A DNA stretch of 8,846 bases. Origin: RUG11247 sp050945995. GTDB lineage: Bacteria > Bacillota > Clostridia > Christensenellales > Aristaeellaceae. The position numbers and the translations under genes were made by a program. Positions 1 through 6,313 of this stretch are shown piece after piece. The stretch lies in contig JBMNUA010000096.1 of NCBI GenBank assembly GCA_050945995.1, positions 1 to 8,846 on the forward strand, written 5' to 3'. The notes under the pieces are model-generated. The model saw only the letters and a list, made by a program, of their open reading frames with translations, was not told the origin of the DNA and made no database searches. Each line of letters starts with the position of its first letter. Within the stretch, counting starts at the first letter, position 1.

Positions 1-745
1 GGAAGCTCACACCGACTTGATCGATGCGGATGCTCTTGTTCGTCTTGCGCATCTTCGAGCGCAGCGTCTTGTTCTTCGCCTCATAGGCGAGCGTGCCGAC
101 AAGCGGCGTGCCGAGCTTCTCGCGCGCGGCGGACTCGGTCATGACGCTGTCGCGCAATACCGTGAGCGCGACGATGAGCATGGTCGTGAGCGCAAAGCCG
201 ATCAGCCCCGCCCGCAATTGGATCGACCGGTAATCGACGGGGTTGATGGGGTAGGCGGGCACCTCCGGCGCTTGCAGCACATCGAGCATCGCGTTGTCGA
301 AGATATATTCGGACACGAGGTGCTGGTGGTTCATGTACGCCCGCGCAACCCGGTACGCCTCATACGGGCAGCACGCGGTGATGTTCACGCGCAACAGGTT
401 CGTCGTCCCCATCGGCACATACGCCGAAACGCCCACGTCCGATAAGTCGCGCCCCGCCTCCTCGGCGATCATGCGGCGCATGATGTCGCCGCCGAACACG
501 TCGGTGAGCGCGATCGCCACCCGGTTCGCGTTTTTGAGGTTGGAATATACGGAGTTCGTGCTGTCGCGCATCGAAACGTAGTAGGTCACGGACGCGACGT
601 AGCGATCCTCGTGCGTATATTGGCGAACCATCGTCGCGCCCATCATGGCGATTGCCGTGACGAGCAGGATCACCCACAGGTTTTTGACCAAGTCCCGAAT
701 CACGCAGTAGGGGCTGATATCGGACAGACGAATTTCATGTATCAT
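1..745 (-). CDS. Wzz/CapA (YveK)-like polysaccharide chain-length determinant, C-terminus cut by window edge
   Basis: Inner-membrane polysaccharide co-polymerase of the Wzz family, which sets polymer length and in Gram-positives activates a tyrosine autokinase (BY-kinase) during capsule or exopolysaccharide export. The visible 248 residues show the family layout: a short cytoplasmic N-terminus, TM1 at about 23-40, an extracytoplasmic domain (about 41-177) ending in the proline-rich stretch APEVPAYPINP (159-169), TM2 at about 178-197, then a cytoplasmic tail with LGTPLVGTLAYE (211-222), typical of the juxtamembrane segment of this family. The ATG at 745-743 is preceded by GAGGA (755-751). It lies one base past the stop of the Ig-like gene, so the two are probably translationally coupled. 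The frame is still open 51 residues after TM2, longer than the usual CapA/YveK tail, so a fused C-terminal kinase is possible. Family assignment is firm; exact role is inferred. Confidence 0.85.
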   Translation of the reverse strand, partial: MIHEIRLSDISPYCVIRDLVKNLWVILLVTAIAMMGATMVRQYTHEDRYVASVTYYVSMRDSTNSVYSNLKNANRVAIALTDVFGGDIMRRMIAEEAGRDLSDVGVSAYVPMGTTNLLRVNITACCPYEAYRVARAYMNHQHLVSEYIFDNAMLDVLQAPEVPAYPINPVDYRSIQLRAGLIGFALTTMLIVALTVLRDSVMTESAAREKLGTPLVGTLAYEAKNKTLRSKMRKTNKSIRIDQVGVSF

Positions 746-746
746 A

Positions 747-1538
747 TCATTCCTCAACAATCACGAAGAGTTCGGCGACGCCGGTCGCGCCCTCCGGGGT
801 GTCTAAATGGTAGTAGACCTTGTACTGACCCGGCTCATCCGTGTTCACGCCGGAAACGATGCGCGGCGATTGATCGCCCCGATAGTAGGACGCGGGGTCG
901 AACGCGTCGCCCGCATTCAAATATACGAGGTACTCCGACAGCTCGATTCGGATCGGCTGCGGATGCGCCTCGTAGATGGTTACATTGAATTCGAGGTAGC
1001 TCACGTCCCCCATGCTGCTTGTCACCTGCGCCTGGCATTTGTACACGCCGGGCACGCTCGCGTTGAGCTCGGAGGAGATGAGCTTGACCTTCGCGGAGAT
1101 GTCGCCGTCGATCAGATCGTCCGCGCCGATGATGTCGAGGAGGTTGAATTTTGCGCCCGCTTCAAAGCGCATGTCCGTGTGGAAGCTGAACCGCGGCGCG
1201 CGATAATCCGTATAATGAAGCGCACGTCGCGCCTTGACGACATGCAGATCGTCGTCCACCACCGCGTATGTCACGCTGGCGACGCCCGTTTCTGTAAAAT
1301 TGGAGACGCGCTCGACGATCACGTGGTCCGTCAGATCGCCGTCCTTCTCGTCGTAGGCGTAGACGCCGGACAGCAAGTCCGCCTCGGTCGATGTGACCGG
1401 CAGCGCGAGCGCGTCCGTGTCAAAGACGATGGTGGGGATGGTGTCGTCCGCGTGACGGGATAGGTAATCCTCGTATACGACAAAGAGCGCGAGCGTCAAT
1501 ACAAAGGCGATGAATACCGTGAGCCGAAGACATTTCAT
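747..1538 (-). CDS. Membrane-anchored protein with bacterial Ig-like (DUF5011-type) repeats
   Basis: 263-residue protein of unknown specific function. A basic start (MKCLR) and a hydrophobic stretch at 6-22 form an uncleaved signal anchor, placing the rest outside the membrane. The exterior reads as about three beta-rich repeats (roughly 35-112, 113-190, 196-263). The first two carry the DGDLTDHV (67-74) / DGDISAKV (144-151) motif followed by a G-V-x-x-V-x-Y type strand, characteristic of bacterial Ig-like domains of the DUF5011/Big class; the third ends with EPGQYKVYYHL (235-245). The start is set at 1538 because TGAGG (1548-1544) sits six bases upstream and the anchor follows directly; an in-frame ATG at 1637 would overlap the promoter. 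It opens the operon with the Wzz-like gene one base downstream, so a role in polysaccharide assembly or wall attachment is inferred. Only one Cys lies in the exterior part (C168), so no disulfide is expected. Confidence 0.8.
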   Translation of the reverse strand: MKCLRLTVFIAFVLTLALFVVYEDYLSRHADDTIPTIVFDTDALALPVTSTEADLLSGVYAYDEKDGDLTDHVIVERVSNFTETGVASVTYAVVDDDLHVVKARRALHYTDYRAPRFSFHTDMRFEAGAKFNLLDIIGADDLIDGDISAKVKLISSELNASVPGVYKCQAQVTSSMGDVSYLEFNVTIYEAHPQPIRIELSEYLVYLNAGDAFDPASYYRGDQSPRIVSGVNTDEPGQYKVYYHLDTPEGATGVAELFVIVEE

Positions 1539-1577
1539 AGTTACCTCAAATAACGAACATGCGTATTGATGGGCTTG

Positions 1578-1592
1578 TCGATTCGATTCGAT
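1578..1592. repeat. Three tandem copies of TCGAT in the leader of the polysaccharide operon
   Basis: Positions 1578-1592 are three perfect head-to-tail copies of TCGAT. They lie in the predicted 5' leader between the promoter (1628-1656) and the start codon at 1538. A 5-bp hairpin, CCGGA (1593-1597) with TCCGG (1603-1607) and a five-base loop, directly adjoins the repeat. A pentamer repeat is prone to slippage, but being outside the reading frame it could only change leader length. No function is known. Confidence 0.5.
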
Positions 1593-1627
1593 CCGGAATG
1601 CGTCCGGCATGAGCAAAGACTGATCAA

Positions 1628-1656
1628 ATGATAGCATATTCGCATACGCCAGTCAA
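1628..1656 (-). promoter_or_regulatory. Sigma-A-type promoter of the Ig-like/Wzz operon
   Basis: On the minus strand TTGACT (1656-1651) is followed after exactly 17 bases by TATCAT (1633-1628), close to the vegetative consensus. Transcription would start near 1621, leaving a leader of about 80 nt before the ATG at 1538. The right-hand neighbour of the -35 box is the inverted repeat beginning at 1663, a position suited to an activator or repressor site. Confidence 0.75.
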
Positions 1657-1662
1657 TAGAAT

Positions 1663-1739
1663 ATATGGTTACATATGCCGAAGAACCGAGGGAGCGCCCG
1701 CAGGTTGGGCGCGCATGTCCGGCGTCGGTGTAACCATAT
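1663..1739. repeat. Perfect 11-bp inverted repeat with nested inner stems (possible operator or structured element)
   Basis: ATATGGTTACA (1663-1673) is exactly complementary to TGTAACCATAT (1729-1739). Inside, ATGCCG (1675-1680) can pair with CGGCGT (1720-1725; one G-U), and GCGCCC (1694-1699) with GGGCGC (1707-1712) around a 7-base loop, so the 77 bases fold back in three steps. There is no T-tract after either side, which argues against an intrinsic terminator. The left arm lies 7 bp upstream of the -35 box of the polysaccharide promoter, suggesting a two-site operator; a small MITE-like palindrome or a structured RNA are alternatives. Confidence 0.6.
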
Positions 1740-2000
1740 GCCCGGGTGTTTTCAGAGCATGATACGCAGTTCGCGCGCGCGTAGCGCGGCGCTGTTCCTA
1801 TGGGATGCGGATGAAAACGTCGGTTTGCAATCCGATGCCAGAAAGACCCGCCTTGCATGGCAGGTTACATCATGCCCGCATCAATCGCGCGCCTCGCATC
1901 ACCATTCGGCGAGCGGCGCGCGGTCGCATGGATCGTTTGCGAAGATTGTTGTATCGGTGAAGGGCGCGCGCCGCACAGATTAAAATAAAAAAGTCCGCGC
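1740..2000. other. Gene-free stretch with a GGTTACA copy and a GC-rich stem-loop
   Basis: No convincing gene: open frames here lack a good ribosome binding site and give arginine- and histidine-rich, domain-free translations. Visible features are GGTTACATCATGCC (1863-1876), which repeats GGTTACATATGCC (1667-1679) with one inserted base; a stem of 1887-1897 (GCGCGCCTCGC) with 1909-1921 (two-base bulge at 1914-1915, 11-base loop); and the palindrome GGCGCGCGCC (1963-1972). The AT-rich tract 1981-1993 belongs to the tRNA promoter region. A small RNA cannot be excluded, but I see no promoter and terminator pair that would define one. Confidence 0.45.
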
Positions 2001-2007
2001 AGTGATC

Positions 2008-2036
2008 TTGACATTGCACCGCATTTATAGTATGAT
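2008..2036 (+). promoter_or_regulatory. Strong promoter of tRNA-Thr with upstream A-tract
   Basis: TTGACA (2008-2013), a 17-bp spacer and TATGAT (2031-2036) make a near-consensus vegetative promoter. The start would be near 2043, about 15 nt before the mature tRNA. The tract TAAAATAAAAAAG (1981-1993) lies at about -62 to -50, where an UP element contacts the RNA polymerase alpha subunit, as is common for stable-RNA genes. Confidence 0.8.
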
Positions 2037-2057
2037 GAAACTCGCGTCAGGAAACGC

Positions 2058-2133
<76 letters not shown>

Positions 2134-2134
2134 C

Positions 2135-2176
2135 AAAACCCCTTGATTTCATTGATAAATCAAGGGGTTTTCCTTT
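2135..2176. terminator. Intrinsic terminator, probably bidirectional
   Basis: A perfect 15-bp stem pairs AAAACCCCTTGATTT (2135-2149) with AAATCAAGGGGTTTT (2157-2171) around a 7-base loop; TTTT ends the stem and TTT follows at 2174-2176. On the plus strand it ends the tRNA-Thr transcript. Read from the other side the stem finishes in TTTTGTGG, so it can also stop the minus-strand operon whose last gene ends at 2215. Confidence 0.88.
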
Positions 2177-2214
2177 ACACGGTATGCAAATACAAAATCC
2201 GCCCACGCAACCCA

Positions 2215-3183
2215 TCACCCATTCACCGCGTTGATCGTCTCCCCGCGCAAAAACGCGCGCAGGTTATCGACCGCGATGCCGATCAGCCGCCCGCGCGCGG
2301 CGCGCGAAGCCCAGCTGATGTGCGGCGTGATGACGCAGTTCGGCGCGCCCAAGAGCGGGTTGTCCGCGCGGATCGGTTCGACGGAGACCACATCCAACCC
2401 CGCGGCGTACACCTTGCCGCTTTTGAGCGCCGCCGCGAGGTCGTCCTCGACGATCAGCGGTCCACGCCCGTTGTTGATTAAAATCACGCCATCCTTCATG
2501 TGCGATATGCTCGTTTGGTTGATGATGCCCTGCGTCTCGGGCGTGAGCGGGCAATGAAGCGAGATCACATCCGACTGCGCGAGCAGCTCCTCCAGCGTTA
2601 CATAGCTGCCGACGGCGCGCCCCGCCTCGCTCTCGCGCCCGGCATTGTAGGCGATCACACGCATGCCCAGCGCGCCCGCGATCCGCCCGGTCGCCTGCCC
2701 GATGCGCCCAAAGCCGATGATGCCCATCGTCTTGCCCGCAAGTTCGATCTGCGGACTGTCCCAGAAGCAGAAGTCCGGCGCGCTCGTCCACCGCCCCGCA
2801 TGCACCGCGTCGCTGTGGCGGCGCACCCCGTGGCAGATTTCGAGCAGCAGCGCAATCGCAAACTGCGCGACCGCCGCCGTGCCATACGCGGGCACGTTCG
2901 TGACCACCACGCCGTGTTTGCGCGCCGCATCGATATCCACCACATTGTAGCCCGTCGCCAGCACGCCGACGTAGCGAATCAGCGGGCATTGCTCCAATAT
3001 CGCGCGGTCGATCGGCGTTTTGTTCGTAAAGATGATCTGCGCATCACCGATGCGCCGCACGATCTCGGCGCTATCGTCCACGGGCGTTCGGTCATAGACC
3101 GTGAAATCGCCCAGCGCCGAAAGCGCGTCCCAGCTCAAATCGCCGGGGTTTACGGTATATCCGTCCAACACCACAATCTTCAT
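2215..3183 (-). CDS. D-2-hydroxyacid dehydrogenase, glycerate dehydrogenase (hydroxypyruvate reductase)-like
   Basis: NAD(P)H-dependent cytoplasmic oxidoreductase of the D-isomer-specific 2-hydroxyacid dehydrogenase family, 322 residues, full length for the family. It has an N-terminal substrate-binding half, the Rossmann motif GFGRIG (157-162), and the catalytic set Arg240 (in NNGRGP), Glu269 (in SVEP) and His288 (in TPHISWAS). The run around 258-290 with SVEPIRADNPLL and TPHISWAS is typical of glycerate dehydrogenases, which interconvert hydroxypyruvate or glyoxylate with D-glycerate or glycolate; the true substrate cannot be read from sequence. The ATG at 3183 is chosen for GGGAGGG about seven bases upstream; a TTG at 3207 would add eight residues not typical of the family. 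It is the last gene of the four-gene operon, 20 bases after ugd, and runs into the shared terminator. Confidence 0.88.
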   Translation of the reverse strand: MKIVVLDGYTVNPGDLSWDALSALGDFTVYDRTPVDDSAEIVRRIGDAQIIFTNKTPIDRAILEQCPLIRYVGVLATGYNVVDIDAARKHGVVVTNVPAYGTAAVAQFAIALLLEICHGVRRHSDAVHAGRWTSAPDFCFWDSPQIELAGKTMGIIGFGRIGQATGRIAGALGMRVIAYNAGRESEAGRAVGSYVTLEELLAQSDVISLHCPLTPETQGIINQTSISHMKDGVILINNGRGPLIVEDDLAAALKSGKVYAAGLDVVSVEPIRADNPLLGAPNCVITPHISWASRAARGRLIGIAVDNLRAFLRGETINAVNG

Positions 3184-3203
3184 CCGTCGCCCTCCCATGC
3201 CCG

Positions 3204-4397
3204 TCAATCCCGAAAATACAGATCGCGCGTGTACACCTTGTCCAGTACATCCGCGATCTCCTCGGAATATCGGTTCGCAAGCACCACATCGCTCATCTCT
3301 TTGAACGCATCCAAATCGCGGATCACGCGGCTGTTGAAAAAATGCGCATCCTTCAGCGTCGGTTCGTACACCACAACCTCGATCCCCTTCGCCTTGATGC
3401 GCTTCATCACCCCTTGGATGCTCGAATCGCGGAAGTTGTCCGAACCCGCCTTCATCGTCAGCCGGTACACGCCCACCACCTTGGGCTGCTTTTCGATGAT
3501 CCGGTCGGCGATGAAATCCTTGCGCGTGGCGTTCGCCGAGACGATCGCGCCGATGATGTTGTTGGGCACATCCTTGTAATTGGCGAGCAGCTGCTTGGTG
3601 TCCTTGGGCAGGCAGTAGCCGCCGTAGCCGAAGGAGGGGTTGTTGTAGTGCGCGCCGATGCGCGGGTCGAGGCTCACGCCCTCGATGATCGAGCGGGTGT
3701 TCAACCCGCGCGCCTCGGCGTAGGAATCCAGCTCGTTGAAAAAGCTCACGCGCAGCGCAAGGTAGGAGTTCGCAAACAGCTTCACCGCCTCCGCCTCGGT
3801 CGGGTTCATCAGCCGCGTTTCGATGTCCTCCTTGATCGCGCCCTCGCGCAATAGCTGAACAAACGTCTCCGCCGCCTTCAAAAGCCGCGCGTTTTTCACC
3901 GGCACGCCCATGATGATGCGCGAGGGGTGCAAATTATCATACAGCGCGCTGCCCTCGCGCAGAAATTCCGGCGAGAAGAGGATGTTGTCGCAGCAGTATT
4001 TCTCGCGCGCGGACTCGGTAAAGCCCACCGGCACCGTGGATTTGATGATGATCACCGCGTCGGGGTTTTCGTCGATCACCTTTTGAATCACATCCTCGAC
4101 CGAGGAGGTGTCAAAGTAATTGCACTTCGGGTCGTAGTTCGTGGGTGTTGCGATCACTACAAAATCCGCGTCCCGAAACGCCGCGCGCCAATCGTCCGTC
4201 GCCGCCAAATCTAAATCGCGCGTTTCCAAATACGCCTCGATTTCCTGATCGACAATCGGCGATTTGCGCGCGTTGATCATCGCCACCTTCTCGGGCAATA
4301 TATCATAGGCGATCACACGATTCTTCTGCGCGAGCAATATCGCGTTCGCAAGCCCCACATAGCCCGTCCCCGCAACCGCGATGGTATATTCCTTCAT
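3204..4397 (-). CDS. ugd: UDP-glucose 6-dehydrogenase (short, E. coli-type)
   Basis: Oxidises UDP-glucose to UDP-glucuronate with two NAD+ in the cytoplasm, supplying uronic acid for capsule, exopolysaccharide or teichuronic acid. The 397 residues match the short bacterial form: Rossmann GTGYVG (10-15), IATPTNYDP (82-90), STVPVGFT (120-127), SPEFLREG (142-149), AVKLFANSYLALRV (204-217, with Lys206 and Asn210), and the active-site segment FGYGGYCLPKDTKQL with nucleophile Cys262 and Asp266. The C-terminal UDP-binding half keeps YRLTMKAGSDNFR (311-323) and ends KVYTRDLYFRD. From memory these segments closely follow E. coli Ugd. The start ATG (4397-4395) overlaps the ABC-F stop by four bases (ATGA), with GGAGG upstream inside the ABC-F gene, so translation is probably coupled. 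Its product would feed the polysaccharide operon lying to the left, an inference from context. Confidence 0.96.
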   Translation of the reverse strand: MKEYTIAVAGTGYVGLANAILLAQKNRVIAYDILPEKVAMINARKSPIVDQEIEAYLETRDLDLAATDDWRAAFRDADFVVIATPTNYDPKCNYFDTSSVEDVIQKVIDENPDAVIIIKSTVPVGFTESAREKYCCDNILFSPEFLREGSALYDNLHPSRIIMGVPVKNARLLKAAETFVQLLREGAIKEDIETRLMNPTEAEAVKLFANSYLALRVSFFNELDSYAEARGLNTRSIIEGVSLDPRIGAHYNNPSFGYGGYCLPKDTKQLLANYKDVPNNIIGAIVSANATRKDFIADRIIEKQPKVVGVYRLTMKAGSDNFRDSSIQGVMKRIKAKGIEVVVYEPTLKDAHFFNSRVIRDLDAFKEMSDVVLANRYSEEIADVLDKVYTRDLYFRD

Positions 4398-6271
4398 TCC
4401 TGTTCTCCCTCCAGCGCCGAAGCCGCCAGCTCCCATTGCGCGTACATGCGCGCGAGCGTCTCCTCGTGCGCGGTCTTTTCGGCAAGTATTTCATTGATTT
4501 GTATATAATCGCTCGCGCAGGCGTCGATCCGCGCGTCGAATTCCGCCAGCTGCCGCTCCGCGCGCTCAATGTCGCGCTCGAGCGCGCCCAACTGCCGCCC
4601 CGCCTTCGGGTCGCGCGCGGGCGGCTTCTGCGCGGGCGGTTTTACCGCCTCCGGCGCGGGCGCGGCGTTTGCAAGCGCCTTCTGCCGCCGATAGCGCACA
4701 TAATCGCAGGGATAATCGCGGAAAACCCCGTCTTCGATCTCCCAAATGCGCGTTGCGAACCTGCGGATGAAGTATCGGTCGTGCGAGACAAACAATAGCG
4801 CGCCCGCGAATGCCGCCACCGCCTCCTCGATCCACTCGCGCGAGGCAAGGTCCAAGTGGTTCGTCGGCTCGTCCAAGATCAACAGGTTCGCCCGCGACAT
4901 CATGATCAGGCACATGCGCAGCCGCGCGCGCTCGCCGCCGGAGAGCTGCGAGACCGTCTTGAACTGATCCTCGCCGCGAAACTGGAACGCGCCCAGCCGA
5001 TCGCGCGCCTCCTGCGGCTCGCAGTCACCATCGTACAATAGCGTGTCGTAGAGCGTGCGCTCGGGGTGCTCAAATTCCACCACCTGCGGCAGATACGCCC
5101 ACTTCGCCGAAGGCCCGAACCGCGCCTCGCCCGCGTCCGGCGGCTCAAGTCCCATCAATATCTTGAGAAACGTCGTCTTCCCCGAACCGTTTGGCCCGAC
5201 CAGCGCAATCCGCTCGCCGCCGCCGCGCATCTCGCAATCCACATCCTGAAACAGCTGTTTTTCGCCGTATGCCTTGGACAGCCCCGCCGCCCAGAGCACG
5301 CGGTCGGCGCGAAACGCGTCGGACGCAAACCCCGCGTCCATGCGCGCGCTTTTCAGCGGGCGGTCGGTCTGGCGCGTGCGCACCACGCGCTTTTCCATCG
5401 CCGCGGCGCGCTTGTGTAGCGCGGGGTTGTCGTACACGCTGCCCCACGCCTTGAGCCGCTGGATTTGAAACTCCAATTGCTTGATCTTCGACTGCTCGCG
5501 CTGATAGCGCATCATCTGCTGGCGGTAGCGAATCTCCTTCTCCTGCGCGTAGAAGGTGTAGTTGCCGCCGTAGAACTGAGGTTTGCCGCGCTCGATCTCG
5601 ATGATGCGCGTGACCACCGCATCCAAAAAATATCGGTCGTGCGAAACGACGAGCACCGTTCCCGATCCGCGCACGAGGTACTCCTCGAGCCACTCCAGCG
5701 CGCCGGTGTCCAGATGGTTCGTCGGCTCGTCGAGGATCAACACATCCGTGCGCTCAAGGATCAGCCGCGCGAGGTTCACGCGCGTGCGCTCGCCGCCCGA
5801 AAGGTCGAGAAAGCGCCGCTCGCGCATCTCCCGGTCGATCCCCAGCCCGTTGGCGACCTTGTTCAGCTCCGTCTCCCACTCGTAGCCGCCCAGCGCAAGA
5901 AACTCGTCCGTCAGCCGCGTGTAGCGCGCGGCGTCGCCCACCGTCATGTCCGCCTGAAGCTTCGCGATGCGCTCGCCCAGCTCGATCGCGCGCGCAAACG
6001 CCGCGCGCAGCACATCCTCGCAGCGCGCATCCGGCGCATAATCGCCAAGCTGCGCCACATAGCCCAGCCGCAATCCCTTCGCGACGCCCGCCGAGCCGCT
6101 GTCGGGCGCGATCTCGCCCGTGATGATTTTAAGCAGCGTCGTCTTCCCCGCGCCGTTTGCGCCCAGCAGCCCCACGCGCTCGCCGCGATCCACCTGAAAG
6201 CTCACCGCGTCGAGCACCACGCGATCCTGCTGAAACGACTTGGTGACCGCATTTACGTTGATGTCCGCCAT
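4394..6271 (-). CDS. ABC-F family ATPase (ribosome-associated type, duplicated ATPase domains)
   Basis: Soluble ABC protein without membrane segments; ABC-F members bind the ribosomal E site and rescue stalled translation or, in some branches, protect against antibiotics. About 625 residues hold two ATPase domains. The first has Walker A GANGAGKT (37-44), signature LSGGE (157-161) and Walker B LILDEPTNHLD (178-188); the second has GPNGSGKT (359-366), LSGGE (443-447) and LILDEPTNHLD (464-474). The charged linker (about 236-320) is the tRNA-contacting region of the family. A Pro/Ala-rich hinge (535-555) leads to a C-terminal coiled coil (about 560-617), as in Uup/YdiF-type members. The branch, and any resistance role, cannot be fixed from sequence alone. 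The start is uncertain: ATG at 6271 fits the family N-terminus but has only a weak GGGTG site; GTG at 6280 is possible. It starts 42 bases after purB and overlaps ugd by four. Confidence 0.93.
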   Translation of the reverse strand: MADINVNAVTKSFQQDRVVLDAVSFQVDRGERVGLLGANGAGKTTLLKIITGEIAPDSGSAGVAKGLRLGYVAQLGDYAPDARCEDVLRAAFARAIELGERIAKLQADMTVGDAARYTRLTDEFLALGGYEWETELNKVANGLGIDREMRERRFLDLSGGERTRVNLARLILERTDVLILDEPTNHLDTGALEWLEEYLVRGSGTVLVVSHDRYFLDAVVTRIIEIERGKPQFYGGNYTFYAQEKEIRYRQQMMRYQREQSKIKQLEFQIQRLKAWGSVYDNPALHKRAAAMEKRVVRTRQTDRPLKSARMDAGFASDAFRADRVLWAAGLSKAYGEKQLFQDVDCEMRGGGERIALVGPNGSGKTTFLKILMGLEPPDAGEARFGPSAKWAYLPQVVEFEHPERTLYDTLLYDGDCEPQEARDRLGAFQFRGEDQFKTVSQLSGGERARLRMCLIMMSRANLLILDEPTNHLDLASREWIEEAVAAFAGALLFVSHDRYFIRRFATRIWEIEDGVFRDYPCDYVRYRRQKALANAAPAPEAVKPPAQKPPARDPKAGRQLGALERDIERAERQLAEFDARIDACASDYIQINEILAEKTAHEETLARMYAQWELAASALEGEQE

Positions 6272-6313
6272 TTCACCCACCCATCATCCCGCAATCCTGC
6301 ATGCGGCATCTGT

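Noticed and set aside
1539..1637. N-terminal extension of the Ig-like protein to an ATG at 1637
   Set aside because: It would overlap the -10 box at 1628-1633, has no ribosome site, and would bury the signal anchor 33 residues inside; the ATG at 1538 has TGAGG at proper distance.
1694..1712. GCGCCC/GGGCGC hairpin as a terminator
   Set aside because: Short stem with no T-run on either strand and no gene ending nearby.
1675..1983. Possible small protein in the intergenic region
   Set aside because: No Shine-Dalgarno sequence before the ATG, composition is Arg/Ser/His-rich and it passes through the palindromic element.
2500..3579. Long plus-strand open frame opposite the hydroxyacid dehydrogenase and ugd
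   Set aside because: Translation is rich in Arg and His without domains, there is no ribosome site, and it lies antisense to two clear enzymes; GC-rich DNA opens such frames by chance.
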